Shown: positions 45,894-57,584 of the stretch, in pieces
Numbering within the stretch: the stretch's first letter is position 1
How the letters are laid out: each line of letters opens with the position of its first letter
NCBI GenBank assembly: GCA_032622095.1
Contig: CP136062.1
Span: forward strand, 153,944,875-154,008,874
From: Siphonodentalium dalli
Lineage: Eukaryota; Mollusca; Scaphopoda; Gadilida; Siphonodentaliidae
Direction: 5' to 3'
DNA length: 64,000 nucleotides
Notes under the pieces: model-generated
The model's database searches: none
Seen by the model: only the letters and a program-made list of their open reading frames with translations
Told to the model about the DNA's origin: nothing
Program-made: the position numbers and the translations under genes

Positions 45894-46200
45894 GCAGGGG
45901 CGCCAGAAGAGGGGGGCAGCTGCCCCCCCTGCCCTTGACCAAGGGGGGCGAGCGGGGGCAGGACTTGCCCTTTTTCTGGAGACAGAAAATGCTTTTTGTG
46001 TGTTTAATCTTGTGTTTTTATAGCAAAATGTGACTTTTTTGGTCCAAATACCACCAATTTCACAAGGAATATTAATTTTTTGTCAATTTTATCACAATAC
46101 GGCCATAAAAACCGACAAATACCATTAAAATAGGGATTTTTGCCACAATGAATTTATGGTTATTTTCCCGAGTTTGCGGAGCAAATACCCTTTTTGGCGG
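45894..46200 (+). mobile_element. Possible hAT-like left end with GGGGGCAGCTGCCCCC palindrome
   Basis: CAGGGGCGCCAGAAGAGG leads into a 17-bp palindrome and GGGGGCAGGACTTGCCC. CAGGGGCG starts are common in hAT ends. No matching right end found, so this is tentative. Confidence 0.4.
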
Positions 46201-46224
46201 AAAAGTGCCCTTTTTGTAGGCTCT

Positions 46225-46382
46225 GTAGACTACAGATACTTCCCAGAAGATGAGGCCTAATCAGAATGAGGTCCCCATAGGGTGAATTTAGTAATGCTAG
46301 CCCGCTATGCTGGATAGCGTCACTAAATTCACCCTCTGGGTACCTCATTCTGCAAATGACAGACACACTAAACTCAGGCTTA
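46225..46382. mobile_element. MITE family A, right half only
   Basis: TACTTCCCAGAAGATGAGGC to CTAAACTCAGGCTTA, with the hairpin around CTAGCCCGCTATGCTGGATAG. The left half is absent. Confidence 0.85.
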
Positions 46383-46559
46383 CCTGTAAATGACAACTTC
46401 CTTGCATTTTGTTTGATATGGAGTGCAAGGATATCTAGAGAATTGGTCAAAGACACATTTTAATACATAATAATGAAGGAAAAGAGAATGTGCCATATAG
46501 AATGTGTTGTGCATAAGGTTCTTTTAATTTATAATGAAATATGTATAATTGAATGACAA

Positions 46560-47002
46560 TAAAGGCAAACTTAACTTTCGTATTCCCAGATCACATTATA
46601 CACAACATATTCCATATTATATACCATTTGGAAGAGGAACCAAAAATATGAATATTCCACCAGAATACGGAACAGCTGTGGCCTAGCTGTGAGTGTACAC
46701 CAAGTGATGGAGATTTTCAGATTCACCCCAAGACTTCTTCCATTAACCGCAGAATGCTTCATAATTCACAACTAATATATAGAGTTATTCCCCTTCCACT
46801 GAGAATAATAAACTTGCAGTACAGACCAGATCGAAATTAAACACAGAACAAATGTCGGTACCTTGACAAAAAAACATGTTCACAGTTTACTCGATCAGAT
46901 AAGTTGATAATACAATGTTTTGGAACTTCCTCTTCAGAATGGTTTTTAATATGGAATATGTTGTATAATGTGATCTGGGAATTCAAAAATTAAGTGGGCC
47001 TT
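46560..47002. mobile_element. MITE with about 75-bp inverted ends
   Basis: TTCCCAGATCACATTATACA then CAACATATTCCATATTA at 46583-46620 is mirrored at 46940-46985. The outer ends AAAGGCAAACTTAA / TTAAGTGGGCCTTTAA suggest a TTAA-type target. Confidence 0.82.
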
Positions 47003-47730
47003 TAACATTTAAACATGACAAGGTTGCGTGGAATTGTTTCTGTCGCATTGTAATAAAAGCTATGTTAGTCAGTGTTGCGACATCATGCTATTTTCTACTG
47101 CTGGGATAGCACATTGCCTGCAGCTCTCAAATTCCACCACACATATTTTCTAGTAATGTTTTATAACAAATTCAATACATGCACAATTGACACTTTCTTC
47201 ACTAAATACTCAGTGATGAGAAGTTCATTTAGGAAATGTTCAGATAAACTTGTTATTTGAACACACACATTTTCCACCAATGACTTGCAATCCTTTTTTG
47301 TGATATCGATCATATCGAATAAGTTTAAACTCTGTTAATTAATAACTTAATTTGCTGGATTATGTTGAAATGGTGATAAAGTTTGTTTGTTTGTTTGTTT
47401 TTGGTGATACTTGAATCTGTGATATTAGGATGGTTTTGACTGCATAACATGTAACATGTGGGGGCACATGATTGTTACAGATTTACTAGGTATCTAATTG
47501 TTGCTATGGTTATCAAGGTGACCATAGGTGTTGTAAATTTCTTCAGTCAGAATATCATATTATAAACTGTTCGGTTCAGAATAGTGTTAGATGAAATGTT
47601 TGACCAAAACTTCCACGTATTACCATTGTGGCATTATGGTGGCCATCTTCAATTGTCTAACCTTCACTATAACCAATTATTGCTGTCCCTCTTTAATATT
47701 GAAACTATATGAAATAAAGGGAAAGAAAAT

Positions 47731-48168
47731 TTATAGATGCATAATCCGAATTAACGCTTGCAAATTACTATTTCAATGGCTTCAGGGGGTATAAAATATT
47801 TGATTCGAGTTGAGGAACAACCCATCAAAGCTTAGAGTGATCAGATATCGATTTTTGAAATCAATTAGTTGTCACCACCGATAATTTTTTGGTGGCCCAG
47901 TAAACAGTCGACGTGTTGAGGGTCTCGGACCAAATTGCGGAAGAAGATGGATAACTCTAAAATCAAGTGGATTTTTTGTGTCAGATATTTGACAAACCAG
48001 CAAAATTTCGTTGCACAAAATGTTGATAACTAACAAGTTTTGGGCAACTTTATACTATAGTTGACTGGTCAGCATTATTTTTGGGCAATTAATCGATTCT
48101 GATAAAAATATTTTGTTGTTGGAATCTGATGATATGGGAGACCTTCGAATTTGATTGAGTACCTTTAA
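47731..48168. mobile_element. Family H TTAA MITE, copy 2
   Basis: TTATAGATGCATAATCCGAA to TTTGATTGAGTACCTTTAA. Colinear with 29867-30286, with an insertion GTCGACGTGTTGAGGGTCTC. Confidence 0.83.
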
Positions 48169-48551
48169 ATTAGTGACCATAAATAAAAAACTAGGCCTAT
48201 ACCAAAAAGTGTTTGATATGATTAATACCTGGAAAATAATTGTATAATTTCTGTTTGAGGTTTTGTAGTTAATATGTACATCTCGTCCCACATGGTACAC
48301 GTTATGTGATCTCAACCCACATGTTACACGTTATGTGATCTCAACCTGCTTGTTGCTTTATTATGATGAAGTTTAACCTGTAAATATGCCTGTTCCCTGT
48401 TTTATATGTAAACCATATTATGAAAATCTTTCCTTGTTATGTGATAATCTGTACATTTGAAAATATTATCTGAATATATTGAATGTTATCCAGTGCTGGA
48501 CAGTACAAATACTGTGTTCTGTTATCATTCACTTTTGACAGACCTCAAAAT

Positions 48552-48601
48552 ATAGTGTCGGACATATGCAGAATGAGGTCCTCCAGAGGGTGAATTTAAT
48601 T
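48552..48601. mobile_element. Solo left terminus of MITE family A
   Basis: ATAGTGTCGGACATATGCAG to AGAGGGTGAATTTAAT. It abuts the LINE relic that follows, so the rest may have been lost on insertion. Confidence 0.7.
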
Positions 48602-48838
48602 ACCTTACGTCTGTAGTGGATGCTGGCGGTCTGCCACTGTATCCACCTCACATTGTGTTATTTCACCGTATTCGGCCGCATCTCTAGACATATTTGGGTT
48701 ATATGGTTGAGGATCCGTCACCAATTCCGCTTTATAGTCATACTTAACATCCTGATTTCTCTAATGTTGATCTAGTCTGTTTTTGAATTGGTTTATATCT
48801 TCAGCATACACCACTTTGTCTGGTAGATTGTTCCAAGT
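48602..48838 (-). pseudogene. LINE 3' relic: end of ORF2 and 3' UTR, minus strand
   Basis: On the minus strand 48838-48761 reads WNNLPDKVVYAEDINQFKNR then LDQH and a stop. WN.LP..VV.A.....FK.RLD is the conserved extreme C-terminus of jockey/CR1-type LINE polyproteins. The part below 48760 would be its 3' UTR. It is a heavily 5'-truncated insertion, distinct from the LINE at 1945. Confidence 0.8.
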
Positions 48839-49225
48839 AGCTTAATTACCCTACCTGGACACATTTAAGTTCCCAGATATATGGTGATGTGCAGTGCACC
48901 CATTGTGCAAGATGAAATCAATGTGTACAATTTATAACAATGAGTTTGACAGTTTAGTCACGCCAAGCAAACATTTGACACTTAACCCAGCCCAGCTTTC
49001 ATAAAACGAGATCATTGTATCTTGTCATTGCTATAATGCACCAGCGCTGTGATGAGAACTTCAGTATGTGTGTATTGATTTAAGTGCAGTCCTGTTTGCT
49101 TGTTGTAAGTACTGTTTAATTGCTGCTTTTTAACCAAATATCATCCGATTCCCACGTTATTTTGCGTAAACAAAGCTAAGTGGATTGGGAACTCAATACA
49201 TTGCCAATTTGTTTGTCGTGCATAC
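48839..49225. other. Intergenic, no gene recognised
   Basis: Unique AT-rich sequence between the LINE relic and the repeat at 49230; no open frame with motifs or splice context. Confidence 0.5.
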
Positions 49226-49227
49226 AG

Positions 49228-49960
49228 TTTACTCAGAATGACGTGTCAATGACACTGTAGCTCAACTTGGAAAGGGGATAATGCCATACATTACAGTCAG
49301 TGGAGCTATGAGTAATGCAGAAAGTTAAAATGTTTAGGTAATACCAGAGGTCAACCCAAGGAGCAATATGAAGTTTGGGATCAATTGGAAGATGAATGTT
49401 GGCTGAAGGGAGTCTGAAGTATTTGGCGATGCAATGAGTAAAATCCAAAATGGCCACTGGCAGCCATGTTTCAGAATGAATGTCGTTCAAATTCGATAGT
49501 TCCCATCTAGAAGTGATCCTGAAAATGCATGTAAATTAATAAATTTTCATAACATTTCTCCACTAAATTTGGGCTGCATGGTGCATGCCGATGGATTCAA
49601 ATGTGAAATCCAAAATGGCCGCTAGCTGACATGTTTTTTTAACCAAATTTGTAAAAATATTATGGCTCCTATCTAGTGGTCACCCCCGAAGATCCATATG
49701 AAGTTTGATGATGATCAGATGAATGATGTGGCCTGTAGGGTGTGCCAAAGGATTTAATCTTCCAAAGAGTAAAATCCAAGATGGCCACTGGTGCCTATGT
49801 TTGTCATAATGAAATTCGGAAAAAAATTGATGCTTCCATATAGAGGTCACCCCGAAGATCCATATGGAATTTGGTGACGATCGGATGTGGTCTGATGGGT
49901 GTGCCGAAGGATTTAGTCATGCAGGATAACCATGACCCATGAAATCTTATTGAGACATTA
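49228..49960 (-). repeat. Reverse copy of the window-start repeat
   Basis: CAATGACACTGTAGCTCAAC followed by TTGGAAAGGG is the reverse complement of 1100-1125. Further along, AAATCCAAAATGGCC (and variants) recurs at about 49440, 49600 and 49770, the complement of the CCATCTTGGATTTTACTC units. Unit spacing is about 160-170 bp, as at the window start. Confidence 0.82.
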
Positions 49961-50282
49961 CATGTCATGTACCGTATATGTCTATCACTTGTTGAGTCAA
50001 TCCACAGGATACAAAATCTGTATATGAGAATACTAGTACTTTATACACTTCAGTCTATTTTGATTACAGAATTGCGACAAGAGTGAACAATGCTAGGATT
50101 CAAGTTATTCTTGAAGAATATAAGGCTCTATAATCATGTGTGCAGAATTGTCTTATGACAAACACGCTATTGCATACCACACAACACTAACTTTTCTCAT
50201 GGTGAGATACCTCAGACACCCCCCACAAAATAGAGTGGAAAATCCCCTCGCCACTGAGCAACAGCTGCAACACGGATGATGC

Positions 50283-50700
50283 ATGGATAATGACATGGTA
50301 CCCCCCTCTATTCAAAATTCATGGAGCCGCAACTGTTCATTGTTACCCAGAGAGCCAAATGCATGCCCATACCAACATTCACTGCGATCCGGCCAGTAGT
50401 TCCCGAGAAACCATTTTTTCCCATGCGGATGTCATAACGTCAAAAGGCGACGTCGGGCAGAGTTCAGATCCAGCTCATGTTACCTGGAGAGCCGAAATGC
50501 ATATCCATGCCAAATTTTATCGCAATATGTGCAGAAATGTGGAAGGCTACAAGAAACATACAAAGGGAAAGAGAGAGACAGTCGCGTTTATATAGTAGAA
50601 GATATTATTTGGAAAGATAAAGAGCGTTTGTCATAACATCAAAAGATGACGTCAGGCACAGTCCGGACCCTGCCCATGTTACCCGGAGAGTCTAAATACA
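50283..50700 (+). repeat. Dispersed repeat with internal duplication
   Basis: GTTACC.GAGAG, ATGCATATCCATGCC-like and GTCATAACGTCAAAAGGCGACGT-type blocks occur twice (about 50340-50480 and 50480-50700). GTCGCGTTTATATAGTAGAAGATA at 50581 resembles the usual end of an invertebrate interspersed repeat. The open frame through it is not credited. Confidence 0.55.
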
Positions 50701-51177
50701 TGTCCATGCTATATATCTCAACCCCAACTTTGGTCAAAATTTTCAACAGTTGGAAATTTAATACCTGACACAACATTAGTTGGAAATTTCACACCAACAA
50801 TAGGTTGAAGTTTTTCTTATAATTTGATTTTCCAACAATTTATTAGTTGGGAATTTGTTGTTTTCAGAGCAACATATATGCATATTTTCATACTTTTTGT
50901 CAAAATTTTACTAAAATGGCCACCAGTATGCATCAGTTGGAATTTTCCAGTGTGAGGTTAGGAATTTACAGTGTTCAGAAAAATGATCAGATGACAGGCA
51001 GACAAAATGCTAATTAATACAAGTGCAGAGGGATTCCTATATACTTCAGTAGTTCTAACCAGGACATACCTGACTCCAACTATACTAGGACAAGACGGCT
51101 GTCAATCAAGACTATATAGTAGTTCGTGCATTCATCGAGTCATCGACCTATCTCGATGGGACAAGAGCACAATATTT

Positions 51178-51708
51178 TTAAAGGCACGGGTGACGTTCGT
51201 TGCAGAAATATTCATATTTGTTCAAATCGCCATCAACAGAAGGAATATTAAAATATATACAGTTTTGTTCATATGCCAAACATAATCAGCGCGTAAATAG
51301 TATATTGTCATCAAGACGTATGATGGTGTACGTAAACAAGAGCCTGCTCGTGTTACAGAAGTTGTGCTTCTGTTTACATAACACAGCGCAATTCTATTGG
51401 TTAATCACACAAAAATGATATAAACGCTCTTTATTATTTCCATATCAGGAAAACAGTAACAAATAACGCTCTTTATGTTTACCATATCCGGATCTAAACA
51501 AAATCCAGGTAACGTAACGTTTTTTTGCTTTTGTTTACACAACAAAGGAAAAACAATTGACAATAACATACCGTTTATGCCATATTTCTGATTGGTATAA
51601 GAACAAAGTCTGTCTATATTTTACTATTCTTTCTGTTTATGGCGGTTTTTGACGGAGGTGAATATTTTAACAGCATACACCCACCGCCAACGCCGCCCGT
51701 ATCTTTAA
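51178..51708. mobile_element. TTAA MITE family I, copy 1
   Basis: TTAAAGGCACGGGTG and CGCCCGTATCTTTAA ends, with internal TAAACGCTCTTTAT repeats and TTTTGTTTACA blocks. Colinear with 55775-56276. A third fragment of the family lies at about 18370-18500. Confidence 0.83.
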
Positions 51709-51963
51709 AGTTTAATTTATCAGTACGTGCTACCTGTAATCGATTCGGGACGCGTCTATCCATGCTATCGGCGATAAACTAACGAACACGATTTCGCCAT
51801 CGAGAGTCACTGCTGCATTTAATTCACATATAAAAAAGAATGACGGTGTGTGTTGTCTATTTGGATATACATATTTGTAAAAATTACTACTTTGTGCAGC
51901 TTTGTGAAGATTATTCTCCATTTTTATTTGATCACCATACCGGAGTGTTTCGCATCACTTTCA
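51705..51963. mobile_element. Family F, copy 4, internally deleted
   Basis: GGCGATAAACTAACGAACAC, GACGGTGTGTGTTGTC and CCGGAGTGTTTCGCATCACTTT match the 3' two thirds of family F. It directly abuts family I, sharing the TTAA. Confidence 0.75.
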
Positions 51964-52334
51964 TGTTTTGATCCCAATAAAACAACGTCAATTCCGTCGA
52001 CTGTACGATTTAATAATGATCACGTCTGAATACTTTTTTATTCAATTGGTGGGACGAATTAGACAGTTCTACATCATGCAATTTAACCTACACAACGCCG
52101 GGTAATTAATCCTGCTAGTAACGTATATTTTCACTGGTGTTTTCCCCCCAAGACCCGGTGTGTGCCCCTCCGAAGGTCCGGAATCTATCCGCGCCCCTGG
52201 TAACGACACTGGATCTGAACTTATCTGAAATTCGATTCCTGAAATTGATAGGATGAACGCCCTGTATACAAATGACTGTATAGACAAAAGTCAGCTCAGT
52301 GTAAATCAGATCGATGTATGTGATGAGAATTGTA

Positions 52335-52985
52335 GAGAAAGGTAACTCTATTTGATTCACTAATTACAGTTTTATTCTCTAATATAAATACCATATTCGT
52401 CGATATTTTTCAAAACATTGACAACAGATCATAAATTGCGATATGTAGTATTGATAATAACTTTATGGAGTGATTCCTATCACATTGGTTATCTGTGTGG
52501 ATGCTATACTGTAAAGCTTTGTATATCCGTACTATGAAACCACAATTGATTCCGATTGTTGTAGCACTAGTCACCTTGCTTAGCCGTTCATCTTCGGACA
52601 AAACGACGAACCTCCGTGTATTCGTCTAGGACGAACGCGGGTGGTTGATCCATTTTATGTAGCCACAAAGCTGGTGAAATTATCCAAGATAGTGACCCCC
52701 CCCCCCCCCCTGATCATATGCTATTTCGCTGATGCGAAATGGGTGATCGTTCAATCGCTTCTCGGCCTTTTGGCTAAGATCCGTGCTGTGAGATACGTCC
52801 CCGATGATGGTCAACCCCATCGGACGGGTTCGCAGCCTGAGGAGGACGAGTGGTCCTGACGGACTTCCGCTTCTAGCGGGGACTGACCCCGACAGGCAAT
52901 TTGACCATCTCGTAAGGGTGGGTCACCTCTTCCGGGGTGCTCAGCCGATAAGAGTGGTCCGCAATAGCCCCGGGTTTAAAAAAAA
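52335..52985 (+). repeat. 650-bp repeat unit with structured U2-headed segment, copy 1
   Basis: GAAAGGTAACTCTATTT begins homology with 57585 onward, and blocks such as ATTGATAATAACTTT, ACCACAATTGATT.CGATT and CATTTTATGT.GCCAC continue in order up to the structured segment at 52750-52975. Both copies are + strand. No TIR or TSD could be delimited. Confidence 0.8.
52754..52975 (+). ncRNA. Structured RNA-like segment with 28-nt match to the U2 snRNA 5' end
   Basis: 52754-52781 reads ATCGCTTCTCGGCCTTTTGG plus CTAAGATC, which equals the highly conserved first 28 nt of U2 snRNA (stem-loop I) from memory. The branch-site-pairing region and Sm site do not follow, so this is not a U2 gene. The rest is GC-rich with stems: CCGATG/CATCGG, GGAC-GAGTG-GTCC, CCGC-TTCTA-GCGG, TGACC/GGTCA and CCGGGG/CCCCGG, then an A/T-rich tail. 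It is either a U2-headed SINE or a captured non-coding RNA; expression is unknown. Confidence 0.6.
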
Positions 52986-53052
52986 TATAAAATAATTAAA
53001 TGTTAAATATAAAAAAAATATAATAATAATAATAATTTATTTTTTTTAAATG

Positions 53053-53511
53053 TTAAAGATGCAATTAACGCTCCTAAATTACTATATCTTTGACTTCGGG
53101 TGTAAAACATATTTGATTCGAGTCGAGAAATCCACCCATCAAAGCTCAGAGTGATCAGATATCGTTATTTCTCGAGATGTGCAATTATTTGTGGCCCAGA
53201 AAAACGTCGTCAAACGGACGGCCTTGGACAAAATTGCGGATGAAGATGGATAACTCTAAAATCAAGTGGTAATACGGCAAAATTTCGTGATATTCAAGTG
53301 ATAATACGGCCATATTTAGTTGAACAAAATGTTGATAAATAACACGATTTGGGAAATTTGAAACCATAGTTGACTATGGTTAACATTATAGTTTGTTGCA
53401 ATTAATCGATTCTGATAACTAAATCGTATTTTGAAGAAATGTTGTTGTTGTTGTTGTTGTTGTTGTATCTTGATGATATGGGGACCGTCTGATCGGATTG
53501 AGTACCTTTAA
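53053..53511. mobile_element. Family H TTAA MITE, copy 3
   Basis: TTAAAGATGCAATTAACGC to TCGGATTGAGTACCTTTAA. It contains a (TTG)n run at about 53441-53466. Confidence 0.83.
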
Positions 53512-53677
53512 ATTCTTGATTATTTCTCTACCGATAATGATATTAATTATTGTTGGCACGAAATAAGACCACAAAACCACACAGTCCATGGGCCAAGAGC
53601 TCGAAAATCGGTATCAGATTAGCGACAACGGCTCATATGAATTTGTTAAAATATAACACCCCCCCCCCCCAATCAAT

Positions 53678-54072
53678 TTAAATGTACACAATCCGATTCG
53701 ATGGGCCCCATGTCATCAGATTCCAACAACAACAACATTTCTTGAAATGCCGCTTCATTTATCAGACTCGATTAATTACCAACAAATAATGCTAACCACT
53801 GTTAACTATAGTACAAAATTACCCAAAGAGTGTTATATATCAACATTTTGTTCAACGCAATTTGGTATCGACAGCGTGTCGGTCGGCATTCGTCGAATAT
53901 TTGCCTGGCCGCCAAATATTCCAGGTGGTGAAAAATAACAGATTTCAAAAATCGATATCTGATAACTCTGAGCTTTGATGAGTGGGTTCCTCGACTCGAA
54001 TCAAATAAAATTTACCACCGAAGCCTAAGAAATAGTAATTTAGGAGCGTTAATTCGGATTATGCATCTTCAA
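53678..54072. mobile_element. Family H TTAA MITE, copy 4 (reverse)
   Basis: TTAAATGTACACAATCCGAT to AATTCGGATTATGCATCTTC. It lies 166 bp from copy 3 in opposite orientation, so the two could pair as a large inverted repeat. Confidence 0.83.
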
Positions 54073-55590
54073 ATGATTATTTATATACATACAATAATAT
54101 TGGATATTGATGGCATGAAATAAGACCCCAAAAAAAAACGTGGTCCATGGGCCAAGACTATCTCCGTCTCTCTGTCTCTCATGAATATTACCATAAAAGT
54201 AAGTTACTTGTACCATACCGCTATTTCACAGTGTATAATAATATGCCTGAGTGAACTCAGGCTGCAATATATACATAACTAACATATTGTGCAATCAGAT
54301 CTCATATTTTATTAATTATCAAGCATCTGTTATTTATTTATTTTACGTTGAGCGATTCACAAGAGGCATTCGAGCTTCAGTCTTAAATATATATAAAAGT
54401 TATGTACACTAGTATAGGTTTACATGAAACTTCCAATTGTCGTTCTAAAACCTGTTAACTGTTATCAAATTAAATTATCAAACCTCATACTACTTCATTT
54501 ATTTTGGGATATGTGGTTCAATTCATCTCACAAAATGATGCACAAGGTATGTCTGCAGTCTCTTTATTAAAAAGTCGACGAAAATACTATCGGATGTACG
54601 TCTCTAGATATCTCCATTATATTTCATTTTTACGACGATGAGGCATTCCCACCATGACGTAATAAACGTTTCCAAATATGGAGTGCATTCATGGCGCAGT
54701 AAATGTTGTGAGAATCGTCGTATTTAGAAATAATTATAAATACAACAAGATGCGAAAGAAAATGTTTGTGTCTATTTTCGTTATTGCAATGAAGTTGGAC
54801 AATAATTTAATTTTAATGAACACAGCAATCATTTTTCATTGTCTGGTGTTGTTGTCATGTGCGGCTATACGAAATAGTATTAATCCGCCTGATTCAATGT
54901 AAAGTCATTTTTTTTTTGGCACGATGCCAAGTTGGCGGGAAGCACGCGCCTGTTCGTCACTAGTGAGAGATAAGGAATTATTTAATGTTTAATTTTTTTT
55001 TATATAATAGGGGTTTCATGTGATATAAAAGGTTTTGTCGCGTTTTAGCACTTTTGCTCACATTTGCACACCTGAGAACAGTATTACTTGTTCAGGAAAA
55101 AACTAAATTACCACAGGTGAGCATGCATGGTGAGGTATAATACAGATACCAGGATGCTCGAATTTTGATGATATTATGTTTCTATAATAATGCATAGCTA
55201 TACATGTATATGGAAGTACTATACTAGAAGTAAATATGGGATATATTTCTCTGGTGGAAATTCTAAATTTCCCTAGTTGCAAATGATATATACATGATAT
55301 TTGCTTATTTTTAATTTAGTTCATTTTCTCACTTTTGCCCACCAGGAGGTGCAGGCATGTCTATCCCAAATGTATATATATTTACTGTCACTTGTAAAAG
55401 GTTCTGCGTGAGCGTTATTTCATACAAGACATGTCAAATACATTCTGAAGTGTTCGTTAGTAACTCAACATGGGAAATGAATCTTAGCGCGTAAACTCTT
55501 TGGTGATGCAACGCACATTCATTGGGTATACGTGGAGATTAATCGTTCGCGTTGGCAGTGCACGCCAGTTTAAACTAATGCAGGAAGACG
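54073..55590. other. Intergenic, no gene recognised
   Basis: 1.5 kb of AT-rich unique sequence. A short inverted pair CACACCTGAGAACAG / CCACAGGTGAGCATG lies at about 55065-55131. The open frame at 54678-54902 has a hydrophobic stretch but no motif or context and is not called. Confidence 0.5.
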
Positions 55591-55592
55591 GT

Positions 55593-55680
55593 TTATTATT
55601 TATACTGATACTTGTTTTAGGGGGTAGCAGGAAGACAGCCCGGTAAGGCTAGGCTACCCCCGACAATACACTGCTTTACC
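55593..55680 (+). mobile_element. Solitary LINE 3'-UTR hairpin segment
   Basis: TTATTATTTATACTGATA, TTTTAGGGGGTAGCAGGAAG and GGCTAGGCTACCCCCGACAA match 3630-3712 of the LINE in intron 1 almost base for base. Nothing else of the LINE is present. Confidence 0.85.
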
Positions 55681-55774
55681 TTGCACCCATTATGTTGGTC
55701 ACTCGAATAATAGCCCTTTTACTGCTGATTACGACAATGTATAGATTTCCATAAACATTATTATTATCCAACCC

Positions 55775-56276
55775 TTAAAGGCACGTGAGGCCTTAATTGT
55801 CGAAAATATTCATATTTGTTCCAAACACTGTAAACAGAAAAACGTTAAAACGCATACAGTTTCGTTCATATATACCATGACCATCGCGTAAACAGCATGT
55901 TATCATAAAGATTTACTATATTTTACCTAAGCAAGAGCCTGATTGTGTTACAGAAGACAGCACAATGCTGCTGGCTAATCACACACAAATGGCATAAACG
56001 CTCTTTATTCGTTCCATATCAGGAATTCACCAACAAAAAACGCTCTTTATGTTTACCATCATAATATAAACAAACACCAGAAAAGTAACTTTTGATGCTT
56101 TTGTTTACATAACAATGGTCAAATATATGACAATAACATACTGTTTATGCGATATTTCTTATTTGTATACGGACAAAGTTTGTCTACATTTTTATGTTCT
56201 TTCTGTTTGTGGCGGTTTTTGACGGGTGGAAATATTTTCACAGGATACCCACCGCCAAGGCCAACCGTACCTTTAA
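55775..56276. mobile_element. TTAA MITE family I, copy 2
   Basis: TTAAAGGCACGTGAGGCC and GGCCAACCGTACCTTTAA ends with TTAA. The interior is colinear with 51178-51708. Confidence 0.85.
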
Positions 56277-56964
56277 CTAACACTATTTCTGATTGGGCAA
56301 AAGCCGTCACACGATAATCCGGGAAAAAGTCATATTGGACTCTCGAAAAGTTCACCGATTCATTTGGAAATAGAGTTACTTCAAACGTCACCCGGGAGAC
56401 CTTTTGAAGTCGACAGTACTCGATTTGTCACGGACACCACCCTGGAGACCTTTTGAAGTCGACAATACTCGATTTTGCTGGTAGGTTGACAGATACACGA
56501 AATATTGATATACCTGGCTTCATATAATCTGAAAAATACTTTCCATGGTCACAGCCATTTTCCAGCTGTTTTAAATGTTTCGCGCAGAATTGAGATAAAC
56601 GCTCTTTATTTCTACCATATCAGGAATAGAAACGCTCTTTTCTGTTTCATGCCGTGCAAATGGCTGTTTCTTGTTTGGACTCAAACATCGTGCTCAAATT
56701 TTCATTTTTGATGACTTCAATGCGTCTTTCTGGGACATATAATGCTCGTAGAAGGTATATTTAAAGTATGTATCGACCTATTCCAATACCGGGAAAAAAA
56801 TCAAAAGCGAATATTATTACAGGTGTGAGCGCAAACCACAAATGGTTTTAAATTATCGAATTAGTAAACGGCTTTGTTACGTATATTATGTATCTATAAG
56901 CGAAGCGGTTTTTTAAGTGAAGCGCTCGATTTAAATTTACATATGTTTTAATTTATATTTTACT

Positions 56965-57542
56965 CGTTTAACCAGGGGGGTGGGGGGGAGGGGGGGGGGG
57001 TCGGAAAATTATTTCAGGCACGTATGGCATTTTTTCCCTTTCGATCATAATTTGTACCCACCCACCCCCACCGGCAATTTTTTTTCCGTTTTCGTCGGCG
57101 GTTTTTTCGACCATTTTTTGACACCCCCCCCCCCTTTTAACACTAAAACAGAGATTTGGGGGGGGGGAATTCACTGTAAACAGCTGTATATGAATTTCTG
57201 TGCATACTATTTATCATGGATGTTAACATGGACATGTAAATAGGAATGAGTCATTTTGAGGTCATTCGGCCAAAAATACATGGATGCCAGTGGCCAACTT
57301 GGATTTCAAAATTTGCAACAAAATACAACACGATAACAGCCTGCAGTCAGTTTACCAGTTAGAATTACATTATTTCTCTCATTCAAAGTGGTTTTGAAGC
57401 CCAACTCATTGCCAAAGCACTAAAAAAACAAGGATTTTTTTTTTTTAGTTGCGGAAAAAATTGCTTGTTGGTGGCTTTGACCACCCACCCACCCCGACAT
57501 ACGTGCCGGAATTTTTTTTCCACCCCCCACCCTGGTTTAACG
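56965..57542. mobile_element. TIR element with G-run termini
   Basis: CGTTTAACCAGGGGGGTGGG at the left and CCCACCCTGGTTTAACG at the right, followed inward by GGCACGTATG / CATACGTGCC. Long G runs at 56977-57000 and 57158-57168 and C runs at about 57122-57134. A fragment of the window-start repeat (ATGGATGTTAACATGGACAT, about 57217) lies inside. Confidence 0.75.
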
Positions 57543-57584
57543 GAGTGCTGTGCAGTCGGAGTTTGTGACAACACTGTATGTACA

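Noticed and set aside
50290-50595. 101-codon frame
   Set aside because: It runs through a dispersed repeat whose second copy at about 50630 breaks the frame.
52834-52862. Hammerhead-ribozyme-like CTGAGGA plus GGAC...GTCC stem (also CTGATGA at 58078)
   Set aside because: The CUGANGA box and a stem follow in order, but the required GAAA after stem II is absent in both copies (TGAC and TAAC instead) and no cleavage triplet with matching stems I and III was found.
52754-52981. Functional U2 snRNA gene
   Set aside because: Only the first 28 bases match. The branch-point recognition sequence, Sm site and stem-loops III-IV of U2 are absent.
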